Origin: a candidate division NPL-UPA2 bacterium
GTDB taxonomy: Bacteria > NPL-UPA2 > JAGMAN01
Reading direction: 5' to 3'
Assembly (NCBI GenBank): GCA_021129695.1
Contig: JAJOKU010000026.1
Coordinates: 1 to 13,454 of the forward strand
DNA length: 13,454 nucleotides
Below are positions 1-5,286 of this stretch, piece after piece; position 1 is the stretch's first letter, and every line of letters begins with the position of its first letter. The translations under genes were made by a program, and so were the position numbers. The notes beneath the pieces are model-generated. The model saw only the letters and a list, made by a program, of their open reading frames with translations, did not search any database and was not told the DNA's origin.

Positions 1-10
1 TTCTTCGCCT

Positions 11-1036
11 TTGGCTCAGAATGACACGCCAATAGAACTCTATTTTCGGAACAAAAGTTTAGGAGTAGTTGCCAGGGAATTGAATCAAAGAAGTTTTAAG
101 ACAAAGAAGGGTAAGTTATTCTCAAAAGAGAGTATCAGAACAATCCTTAAGAATCCCCTCTATGTAGGAATGGTTCTTTACAAAGGTAAGGTTTACAAGA
201 GTGAGCATCAGGGGATTGTAGAGAAGGAGAAATGGCAGAGGATTCAGAATCTTTTGGAAGAAAATTACAAAGAAAGAGGAAGGATTGAAAAGGATAGGCA
301 TCAGTATCTCCTTAAAGGACTGGTCAAGTGTGGAGATTGCAAATTTCTTATGACCCCCAAATCAGCTAAAAGTGGTCAGTATTTCTATTACAGTTGCACG
401 GTCAATAATCGGTTTGGTAGAGATAATTGTAGTATCAGGGCAGTCTCGGCTCCAGAGTTGGAAAGAGTCGTTGTCTTTGGACTAAAAGAAATTCAGAGAA
501 AGGAAGACCTTCTTGATGAGATGATTAGAAAGGCTACTCAGGTTTCCAAAGATGGGATTAAACCATTGCAAGAAGAGAAGGAAACCAAAGAGAAAGAATT
601 AGAAGAAGTCAAAAAGACCATTAGGACTTTTATTGACTCCCTCAAAGATGGTTCCAAGACTTTAGGATTGATAGAGGACGAGTTGGAAGAATTGGAAGAG
701 AAAAAGAAAAATCTGGAAAGGGATATAAATCTTCTCTCAATCAGGATTGAAGAAAAGAAGCGGTATGTAGTTGATGGAGAGGTTTTGAAAAATCACCTTC
801 AGGAGTTCGGTATTATTTTTGACCATCTTAAGCCTCTTGACCAGCAGAGACTCCTTCATATTCTCTTGAGAGAGGTTGTCTTCTCTGGTGACAGAATAAA
901 AATAAGCCTGTGGGATTTACCCTCCACAGGCTTATCACTTCAGGAAACCATCACTTCTGACTGGTTCGCCAATAGTCAAATCTGGCTCCCCGGGCAAGAC
1001 TCGAACTTGCGACAAGGTGGTTACAGGGTCCCCTGA
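11..1036 (+). CDS. Large serine recombinase, C-terminal part (5' truncated)
   Basis: This is the DNA-binding half of a large serine recombinase, the enzyme class that integrates and excises phages and mobile elements through a serine-DNA intermediate. Residues about 8-90 match the Recombinase domain, with the typical ELYFRNKSLGVVARELN and ILKNPLYVG stretches. Cys107, Cys110, Cys129 and Cys140 form the zinc beta-ribbon, and residues about 185-250 are a Lys/Glu-rich coiled coil. The N-terminal catalytic resolvase domain with its active serine is absent: the frame is open to the window edge, and the first 30 bases look unrelated to the family. A TTG at base 11 is only the first possible start, not a convincing one. 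The last 20 or so residues (WLPGQDSNLR and after) are the antisense of the tRNA-Asn 3' exon read as protein, so the true C-terminus is unclear. It is convergent with the tRNA. It is either an edge-cut gene or a decayed remnant. Confidence 0.75.
   Translation: MAQNDTPIELYFRNKSLGVVARELNQRSFKTKKGKLFSKESIRTILKNPLYVGMVLYKGKVYKSEHQGIVEKEKWQRIQNLLEENYKERGRIEKDRHQYLLKGLVKCGDCKFLMTPKSAKSGQYFYYSCTVNNRFGRDNCSIRAVSAPELERVVVFGLKEIQRKEDLLDEMIRKATQVSKDGIKPLQEEKETKEKELEEVKKTIRTFIDSLKDGSKTLGLIEDELEELEEKKKNLERDINLLSIRIEEKKRYVVDGEVLKNHLQEFGIIFDHLKPLDQQRLLHILLREVVFSGDRIKISLWDLPSTGLSLQETITSDWFANSQIWLPGQDSNLRQGGYRVP
894..935 (-). terminator. Rho-independent terminator of the tRNA-Asn gene
   Basis: A perfect 12-bp inverted repeat (ATAAGCCTGTGG at 902-913 and its complement at 924-935, 10-base loop) is followed on the minus strand by the U-rich run TTATTTTTATT. 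It ends 47 bases beyond the tRNA CCA. It lies inside the 3' part of the convergent recombinase frame. The plus-strand side has no U-tract, so it works toward the minus strand only. Confidence 0.85.
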
Positions 1037-1218
1037 TATTTCTACCAGGCCTGGACTTTCTCTTTACCCTCGACTCTACGTTAGGGTAGCGGGTGTATAG
1101 TCTCTGCACTCCCCCCATTCTTGCTTTCGCCCCTAGAAATCGCAAGGCGATTTCGGGGACTCAGCCCTGGAAATGTTTCACATTTCACAGGGCAAGAAAG
1201 CATGGGGGTAGCTCAGGA

Positions 1219-1590
1219 TTACCATAGCCTTGCGGCCTTAGGCTTCCCTGAATTAGCCCGCTTTTTCATCCCGGTGTTTCCACCGGGAGCTGCGCTTGGA
1301 GCATGGATTTCTCGGTGGCAATTGGCACAAAGCATCACACATTTATCCAGCTCTTCCTTAACCCTATTCCAACTTCGAGTATATCCTTTATCAGATATGC
1401 TGAGGTCTTTTCCGGAAGAATTGTCGTGATGAAATTCAAGTGCGTCAATACAGCGATTGTAGCCGCATATGCTACATTTCCCGCCTTTGTACTCGATAGT
1501 CATAAGACGTATTTTTCTACGTCTCTTGTGTACGGCCCTAATCAAATACTGGCGGCGATCGCTATATTTTCGCCTCTCTTTCTTGGCCAA
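1219..1590 (-). CDS. Intron-encoded HNH homing endonuclease
   Basis: A 123-residue HNH nuclease, which would cut intronless tRNA-Asn alleles so that repair copies the intron into them. Zinc-binding pairs are Cys39/Cys42 (CSICGYNRC) and Cys88/Cys91 (LCANCHREIH). The catalytic HNH residues sit in LEFHHDN (His54, His55) and the CHREIH block (His92, His96). The first 30 residues are strongly basic, as expected for DNA contact. The TTG start is chosen because a strong Shine-Dalgarno AAAGGAGGTGA lies 5-6 bases ahead of it, and no ATG lies upstream in the intron. The start is 52 bases into the intron. Residues 1 to about 97 are encoded in the P1 loop. The tail from about 98 is encoded by the guide sequence, P2, P3, P4 and P5, and the TAA stop falls at the Q element. 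The tail looks unstructured and is probably shaped by RNA folding. Confidence 0.88.
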   Translation of the reverse strand: MAKKERRKYSDRRQYLIRAVHKRRRKIRLMTIEYKGGKCSICGYNRCIDALEFHHDNSSGKDLSISDKGYTRSWNRVKEELDKCVMLCANCHREIHAPSAAPGGNTGMKKRANSGKPKAARLW

Positions 1591-1622
1591 TTGTCACCTC
1601 CTTTCATGCCCCGTTTTGCTCA

Positions 1623-1637
1623 GCATCCTTCGGATGC
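1623..1637. repeat. Short hairpin with TTC loop near the intron 5' end
   Basis: GCATCC and GGATGC form a 6-bp stem around TTC, four bases inside the intron, in the P1 loop. The same stem-C-TTC-G-stem design recurs at 6269-6283 and 6294-6304 and, on the other strand, at 4684-4692 and 6351-6359. Confidence 0.6.
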
Positions 1638-1748
1638 TTCGCACAGCCACCTGCTCTACCGACTGAGCTACCGGGGAAAACTATTTTCCAAAGAACTTTT
1701 GCTTCTTTTTACCCATCCGGACTTAAAAAAACTTCTCTCTCCACTATC

Positions 1749-1840
1749 AAACCACAGATTAACACAGATTCTCACAGAAAATCAATAATATCCTTAAGTC
1801 TTTATAATTCTCATGTTAATCCGTGAAATCGGTAGTTTAT
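1749..1840. repeat. Ten-base tandem repeats in an imperfect inverted pair
   Basis: Three ten-base units, CACAGATTAA, CACAGATTCT and CACAGAAAAT (1753-1782), are followed after an AT-rich spacer by a related block in reverse orientation (1812-1840; on the minus strand AACTACCGATTTCACGGATT). The pair fills most of the gap between tRNA-Asn and the porG remnant. I see no gene or convincing terminator in 1678-1836. Confidence 0.55.
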
Positions 1841-1979
1841 AGTCTTTCCGGGCCATATTCGGGAAAGGCCTGAATGAACTTTCCCTCCTCAAGGGCAGCC
1901 TCGGCAACAAATTGTGCGGGGCTGTCTTTGCACCCTGTCCACCACACCCATGCCAGCGAATCTCAATCAGCCCTTTCAT
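1837..1979 (-). pseudogene. porG: 5' remnant of a 2-oxoacid:ferredoxin oxidoreductase gamma subunit
   Basis: The intact gene would encode the gamma subunit of pyruvate (or 2-oxoacid):ferredoxin oxidoreductase, an anaerobic enzyme that makes acyl-CoA, CO2 and reduced ferredoxin. From an ATG at 1979 the frame reads MKGLIEIRWHGCGGQGAKTA, the classic family start. At about 1914-1919, in a CCCC run, the frame shifts by one. The next frame reads on as AQFVAEAALEEGKFIQAF and PEYGPER, then stops at TAA 1837-1839. Family proteins continue with about 130 more residues, which are missing here. The ATG lies one base after the recR stop, so this was a translationally coupled operon member. Frameshift plus truncation mark it as decayed, unless the shift is an assembly error. 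Pyruvate versus another 2-oxoacid cannot be told. Confidence 0.75.
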
Positions 1980-1980
1980 C

Positions 1981-2580
1981 TCAGAACTCCCTTCTCCCAT
2001 CCAGGGCTTTGCCCAGGGTGACTTCATCAATGTATTCCAGGCTGCTCCCCATTGGAATCCCTCGAGCCAGCCGGGTGAGTTTTACTCCCAGGGGATTGAT
2101 CTGCTTGGCTAAATAGATGGCGGTAGCTTCCCCCTCGGCATTGGGATTGGTAGCTAAGATTATCTCTTGCGGCTTTTCTTCTTTTATCCTCTTCAAAAGT
2201 TCCTTTATTCTAAGATTCTCCGGGCCAATTCCATTTAAGGGCGAGAGGGCTCCAGAGAGGACATGGTAGAGACCTTTATACTGGCTTGTCTTCTCCATGG
2301 CAGCTACATCGCCTGGCTCTTCCACCACGCAGATTGGCGAACTATCTCGCTTGGGACTGCGGCAGATGTAACACTTCTCTTCTTCGCTCAGGTTCCCGCA
2401 GACCGAGCAGTAGTTCACCTTCTCCTTGAGCTCTCCAATGGCGGTGGCCAGGGCCTTCACCTCTTCCTTAGAGCTCTTAAGGAGGAAGATGGTCAACCGT
2501 TCAGCCGTCCTCGGCCCGATGCCGGGAAGCTTGCTTAGATTCTCAATTGCTCTTACTACCGCTTGAGGGTAACGGTACAT
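1981..2580 (-). CDS. recR: Recombination mediator RecR
   Basis: RecR works with RecO (and RecF) to load RecA on SSB-coated single-stranded DNA at gaps. The 199-residue product has normal length and domain order: helix-hairpin-helix at about 10-35 (LSKLPGIGPRTAERLT), a four-cysteine zinc finger (Cys58, 61, 70, 73), a Toprim domain at about 80-175 with the ATNPNAEGEATA motif, and the typical C-terminal segment LARGIPMGSSLEYIDEVTLG. It starts two bases after the ybaB stop and ends one base before the start of the porG remnant, so it is a coupled member of the dnaX-ybaB-recR operon. This gene trio is conserved in many bacteria. Confidence 0.97.
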   Translation of the reverse strand: MYRYPQAVVRAIENLSKLPGIGPRTAERLTIFLLKSSKEEVKALATAIGELKEKVNYCSVCGNLSEEEKCYICRSPKRDSSPICVVEEPGDVAAMEKTSQYKGLYHVLSGALSPLNGIGPENLRIKELLKRIKEEKPQEIILATNPNAEGEATAIYLAKQINPLGVKLTRLARGIPMGSSLEYIDEVTLGKALDGRREF

Positions 2581-2582
2581 TT

Positions 2583-2915
2583 TTAAGTTCCTGAGCCAAG
2601 CATCTGGGAAAGACCGGGCATGTCCAGTCCTCCGGCTATTCTGCCCATCTCCTCGGTCATCAACTGATGAGCCTTGCGCAATCCCTCATTTACGGCGGCC
2701 AGGACTAAATCCTCTAACATCTCCATATCTTTGGAATCCACCACTTCCGGCTCTATCTTTATGGAAAGAATTTGACCTTCGCCATTGACTTTGACGGTGA
2801 CCATCCCTCCCCCGGCGCTAGCCTCCACCGTCTTCTCCCGGAGTTCCTGCTGAACCTTAGCCATCTTCTCCTGAATTGTCTTTGCCTGACTTAACAGCTG
2901 CCATAATCCCTTCAT
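2583..2915 (-). CDS. YbaB/EbfC nucleoid-associated protein
   Basis: A 110-residue DNA-binding protein of the YbaB/EbfC family. These form dimers with a tweezer shape that bind DNA and associate with the nucleoid. Seen here are the helical N-terminus rich in Gln and Lys (AKTIQEKMAKVQQELREKTV), the glycine-rich strand turn ASAGGGMVTV, and the conserved block DLVLAAVNEGLRKAHQL. A Shine-Dalgarno GGAGG lies in the last codons of dnaX, and the start is four bases past the dnaX stop. Its usual place between dnaX and recR supports the call and hints at a role connected with replication or repair. Confidence 0.95.
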   Translation of the reverse strand: MKGLWQLLSQAKTIQEKMAKVQQELREKTVEASAGGGMVTVKVNGEGQILSIKIEPEVVDSKDMEMLEDLVLAAVNEGLRKAHQLMTEEMGRIAGGLDMPGLSQMLGSGT

Positions 2916-2919
2916 TCGG

Positions 2920-4521
2920 CTATCCCTCCTTCTTCTTCACTTCAACTATTCTGCCTCCAAATGTATCCAGGGCGGCTTTAATGATTGGCTCTTCCCTGAG
3001 TCTGCTGGTGAGCTCATCTTCTTTATCGGCGCTCCCTGGTTGACTGATTTTCACCTCCTTCCGCTTTGAACCGCTGAGGATGGGGTGGATCATTAGATCG
3101 TGAGCGAAGACCTCTTTCAACGCCCCTTCAATAATCTGCCTGATCTCGTTTCTCTCTACATTCTCTTTGTGGAAATTAAGCTCTCCGGGGAAAGCAACGG
3201 TTACTATCTTCTCACTCACTTTGACTGGGCTGCCTTCCTTTAAGAAGGCCTCGGCCGAAATTTTCTTCTCCTTCACCCGCTCTAATACCTGAGGCCAGCC
3301 CTCTCTGACTTTCTCCAGAGATAAAGTGCTCGGCTCAGGAGAAGCAGATTCTTCTCTCACTTTCTCCAGAGATAAAGTGTTCTTTCCAGAAGGAGCAACC
3401 TCTCTTTTTGCCTCAGTTGAGTTAGAGGCCGGTTTTAATCTGGTCAATTTTATGACGGCCAGTTCCAGGGGGATGCGACCTAACTGGGAGCGCCTCAAAT
3501 TCTCTTCTGCCTGGGAGATGGTGGCAATGGCTTCCTCCATCTCCTCAAAGCTGAAGTGGGCCGCCTCGCCTTTCAGCCTTTTAATGCTATCTTCAGGTAG
3601 GTCAACAAGCTCAACTCCTTCTCCGCCAACCTTGAGCATGAGCATGTTGCGGAAATGCTCAATGAGGTTAGCGCAGAAGAGACGAGGGTCTTTCCCCTCA
3701 CCAATGATAGCATCCACTAACTCCACTGCCCTTAAGGTATCTCCTTTAATCATGGCCTTGGTTAAATCAAGAAAGCGCTCCTCCTCCACCATCCCCAGGA
3801 TGGCATTTACCTCCTCCTCCACAATCTTCTCCCCTGCTGAGAAGGAGGCCAGCTGATCCAGGATGGAAAGGGCATCCCGCATGCTCCCCTCAGCGCCCCG
3901 GGCCATGGCGAAAAGCGCTTTCTCCTCTACCTTCAGCCCCTCTTCTTTAGCAATAAGTTTTAATCTCCCCATTAATTCAAGAACCGCAATCCTGCGGAAA
4001 TCGAACCGCTGGCAGCGGGAAAGAATAGTGAGCAATACCTTATGAGGCAAGGTGGTGGCGAAGATAAACTTCACATGCTCCGGTGGCTCCTCCAGCGTCT
4101 TAAGGAGGGCATTGAAAGCTTCCTGAGTAAGCATATGGACCTCGTCAATGATATAGATCTTGAACCTGTCCCGGCTGGGGGCAAACTTAACATTCTCCCT
4201 CAGGCTTCTTATCTCATCGATCCCCCGATTAGAAGCCCCGTCTATTTCCAATACATCCAGGCTGATGCTATCAGTAATCTCCTGACAGGAACCACATTTA
4301 TTACAGGGCTTAACCGTCGGACCATTCACACAGTTTAAAGCTTTGGCCAGGAGCCGGGCGGTGGTCGTCTTGCCAATTCCCCTGGGGCCGGCGAAAAGAT
4401 AGGCGTGAGCTACTTTCTTGGTGAGGATGGCGTTTCGCAGGGTGCGGGTAATGTGCTCCTGTCCGACCACTTCCTCAAAAGTTTGAGGTCGCCACTTCCT
4501 GGCTAAGACGATGTAAGTCAT
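2920..4521 (-). CDS. dnaX: DNA polymerase III subunit tau/gamma (clamp loader)
   Basis: The ATPase of the clamp loader that places the sliding clamp on primed DNA. The 533 residues show Walker A GPRGIGKT (45-52), a zinc module (Cys64, 73, 76, 79), Walker B IIDEVH (124-129), sensor 1 at FATT (154-157) and the arginine finger in SRC (168-170). The AAA+ lid follows to about 240 and the oligomerisation domain to about 370. A Pro/Ser/Glu-rich linker contains a duplicated TLSLEKVRE segment. The C-terminal region (about 395-533) is tau-like. I find no A-AAA-AAG slippery run, so a frameshifted short gamma form is not expected from that signal. The start is ATG at 4521 with only a weak ribosome site (AGTAGAG). 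The gene lies 57 bases downstream of tRNA-Ser(GGA), probably in one transcript with the tRNAs. Confidence 0.97.
   Translation of the reverse strand: MTYIVLARKWRPQTFEEVVGQEHITRTLRNAILTKKVAHAYLFAGPRGIGKTTTARLLAKALNCVNGPTVKPCNKCGSCQEITDSISLDVLEIDGASNRGIDEIRSLRENVKFAPSRDRFKIYIIDEVHMLTQEAFNALLKTLEEPPEHVKFIFATTLPHKVLLTILSRCQRFDFRRIAVLELMGRLKLIAKEEGLKVEEKALFAMARGAEGSMRDALSILDQLASFSAGEKIVEEEVNAILGMVEEERFLDLTKAMIKGDTLRAVELVDAIIGEGKDPRLFCANLIEHFRNMLMLKVGGEGVELVDLPEDSIKRLKGEAAHFSFEEMEEAIATISQAEENLRRSQLGRIPLELAVIKLTRLKPASNSTEAKREVAPSGKNTLSLEKVREESASPEPSTLSLEKVREGWPQVLERVKEKKISAEAFLKEGSPVKVSEKIVTVAFPGELNFHKENVERNEIRQIIEGALKEVFAHDLMIHPILSGSKRKEVKISQPGSADKEDELTSRLREEPIIKAALDTFGGRIVEVKKKEG
3308..3379. repeat. 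In-frame duplication in the dnaX linker
   Basis: The same 21 bases occur at 3308-3328 and 3359-3379, 51 bases (17 codons) apart, with weaker likeness in the sequence between and after. This encodes two copies of TLSLEKVRE in the linker between the clamp-loader core and the tau region. It looks like a diverging 51-bp tandem duplication. Confidence 0.8.
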
Positions 4522-4578
4522 GACTCTACTCTAATCTTCAAGGTACTGCCACTTCCCCATCTATCACGACCATTCCAG

Positions 4579-4665
4579 CGGAGAGGCTGGGATTTGAACC
4601 CAGGGTGAACATAAGCCCACACGTGCTCTCCAGGCACGCCCCTTAAGCCGCTCGGGCACCTCTCC
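4579..4665 (-). tRNA. tRNA-Ser(GGA)
   Basis: Acceptor GGAGAGG/CCTCTCC, anticodon stem CGTGC/GCACG with loop CTGGAGA (anticodon GGA), a long class II variable arm, and T arm CTGGG/CCCAG with loop TTCAAAT. The discriminator is G and CCA is not encoded. It is the last tRNA before dnaX. Confidence 0.95.
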
Positions 4666-4682
4666 AAGATACCCCCGCACAT

Positions 4683-4744
4683 AGCCGAAGGCAGTGCCGT
4701 AGGGCACTCCCTAATCAGCATCGGAATTTTCAAATTCCGATGCT
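4683..4744. repeat. Hairpin cluster within the tRNA operon
   Basis: Three adjacent inverted repeats lie between tRNA-Arg and tRNA-Ser(GGA): GCC-GAA-GGC (4684-4692), AGTGCC/GGCACT around 4693-4708, and a 13-bp stem with a 2-base loop (4717-4744). The 19 bases at 4683-4701 recur exactly at 6350-6368. No U-run follows on either strand, so these are not simple terminators. They could act as processing sites in the tRNA precursor or be members of a dispersed repeat family. Confidence 0.7.
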
Positions 4745-4750
4745 CCCGGA

Positions 4751-4825
4751 TACGCCTGCCGCGACTCGAACGCGGGACCTTTGGGTCCGCAACCCAACGC
4801 TCTATCCAAGCTGAGCTACAGGCGC
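4751..4825 (-). tRNA. tRNA-Arg(GCG)
   Basis: Acceptor GCGCCTG paired with CAGGCGT (one G-U pair), D arm with GCTC/GAGC, anticodon stem TTGGG/CCCAA with loop TTGCGGA (anticodon GCG, decoding CGC/CGU), and T arm CCGCG/CGCGG. The discriminator is A and no CCA is encoded. Most bacteria use an ACG anticodon edited to ICG here, so GCG is notable. Confidence 0.93.
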
Positions 4826-4854
4826 AGCAGCATTAAAAGCAAATGGATAATAAG

Positions 4855-4944
4855 CGGAGAGGCCGGGATTCGAACCCGGGGAGGAGTTATTCACCCCTCA
4901 ACTGCTTAGCAGGCAGCTGCCTTCAGCCGCTCGGCCACCTCTCC
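4855..4944 (-). tRNA. tRNA-Ser(GCU)
   Basis: Acceptor GGAGAGG/CCTCTCC (identical to the Ser(GGA) gene), anticodon stem GCTGC/GCAGT with loop CTGCTAA (anticodon GCU, AGC/AGU codons), a long variable arm, and T arm CCGGG/CCCGG with loop TTCGAAT. The discriminator is G and no CCA is encoded. Confidence 0.95.
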
Positions 4945-4947
4945 TCT

Positions 4948-5006
4948 GAACACAAATCTCACCAATTAGCGCAAATCTGTTCGGTGAATTGGTGCCAATC
5001 GGTGTT
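4948..5006. repeat. Imperfect inverted repeat between two tRNA-Ser genes
   Basis: GAACAC (4948-4953) and GTGTTC (5001-5006) enclose CACCAATT and AATTGGTG. The spacer repeats short ATTGGTG and AAATCT units and resembles the repeat block at 1749-1840 in style. No U-tract follows on the minus strand. Confidence 0.5.
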
Positions 5007-5032
5007 CTCTGAGCTTGTTTTGCACACTACCC

Positions 5033-5119
5033 TGGCGGAGGGCGAGGGATTTGAACCCCCAAGGGCTTTAAACCCGCCTGATTTCAAGTCAGGTGCCTTA
5101 CCGTTAGGACTAGCCCTCC
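5033..5119 (-). tRNA. tRNA-Ser(UGA)
   Basis: Acceptor GGAGGGC/GCCCTCC, anticodon stem CCTGA/TCAGG with loop CTTGAAA (anticodon UGA), a class II variable arm with GGG/CCC stem, and T arm GGGGG/CCCTC (one G-U pair). The discriminator is G and CCA is encoded. The D arm is short. It is the first gene of the tRNA-dnaX run. Confidence 0.93.
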
Positions 5120-5127
5120 CAACCGAA

Positions 5128-5157
5128 ATATTAGCACGCCCCCATCCCTTCTGTCAA
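5128..5157 (-). promoter_or_regulatory. Promoter of the tRNA-dnaX-ybaB-recR transcript
   Basis: A consensus -35 box TTGACA (5157-5152) and a -10-like TAATAT (5133-5128) with 18-base spacing. The -10 ends eight bases before the first base of tRNA-Ser(UGA), so transcription would start almost at the tRNA 5' end. Confidence 0.75.
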
Positions 5158-5241
5158 CAAACTTTTGAAACTTTGTCTTTTTCACAGCGCCCTTAAAAAT
5201 GTTCAGTTTCTGGCCAGGGCAAGAGAACTATGGCTCTTATG

Positions 5242-5286
5242 CTGAAATTTCAGGAAATCTAAAGGGAAATCTTGAAAGGGAAATCT
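5242..5286. repeat. Palindrome and short direct repeats behind rluD
   Basis: The palindrome CTGAAATTTCAG (5242-5253) is followed by AAAGGGAAATCT at 5261-5272 and again at 5275-5286, the second copy running into the rluD stop codon. No convincing terminator is visible in the gap 5158-5284. Confidence 0.5.

Larger units (their letters stand above)
1024..1642 (-). ncRNA. Group I self-splicing intron in tRNA-Asn
   Basis: A 619-nt intron with a recognisable group I core. P1 pairs exon GGCTGT plus intron GC (1648-1641) with the guide at 1288-1295, placing U35 opposite G (1293). P2 is a 7-bp stem with GAAA loop (1270-1287). P3 pairs GCGGG (1257-1261) with CCCGC (1089-1093). P4 pairs TCAGG (1248-1252, P element) with CCTGA in the Q element AATCCTGAGC (1211-1220). 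P6 pairs CCCCCAT near 1202-1208 with ATGGGGG near 1112-1119 and carries two long hairpins (1130-1158, 1164-1193). The R element is GTGCAGAGACTA (1098-1109). P8 is TACCC/GGGTA (1065-1088). The S element ends AAAGTCC (1053-1059), P9 is a 7-bp stem with GAAA loop (1032-1049), and the final G is at 1024. A position in a tRNA anticodon loop suggests the IC3-like class; the subgroup is inferred. It contains an HNH endonuclease frame. Confidence 0.92.
983..1677 (-). tRNA. tRNA-Asn(GUU), interrupted by a group I intron
   Basis: The 5' exon (1677-1643) carries acceptor strand TCCCCGG, D arm GCTC...GAGC, anticodon stem GGTGG and loop start CTGT. The 3' exon (1023-983) carries TAA, stem CCACC, variable loop TTGTC, T arm GCAAG/TTCGAGT/CTTGC, acceptor CCGGGGA, discriminator G and an encoded CCA. 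Joined, they give a 76-nt tRNA with loop CTGTTAA, anticodon GUU, all stems perfectly paired. The first base U and discriminator G fit bacterial tRNA-Asn. The junction is set by the group I rule (5' exon ends in U, intron ends in G), placing the intron between positions 35 and 36. Other registers would give Thr (UGU or GGU) or His (GUG), but fit the splice rule or the overall tRNA-Asn likeness less well. A terminator follows 47 bases downstream. I see no clear promoter upstream. Confidence 0.9.

Noticed and set aside
976-1036. C-terminal tail of the recombinase as a real protein segment
   Set aside because: It is the antisense of the tRNA-Asn 3' exon; WLPGQDSNLR is a common artefact of translating tRNA genes.
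1678-1748. A promoter for tRNA-Asn
   Set aside because: No pair of boxes close to consensus with proper spacing could be found, only A/T-rich sequence.
1303-1788. Plus-strand open frame across the intron
   Set aside because: It is antisense to the HNH gene and tRNA 5' exon, with no recognisable domain or ribosome site.
2920-3500. Programmed frameshift site for a gamma form of DnaX
   Set aside because: No A-AAA-AAG run or similar slippery sequence was found in the 3' half of dnaX.
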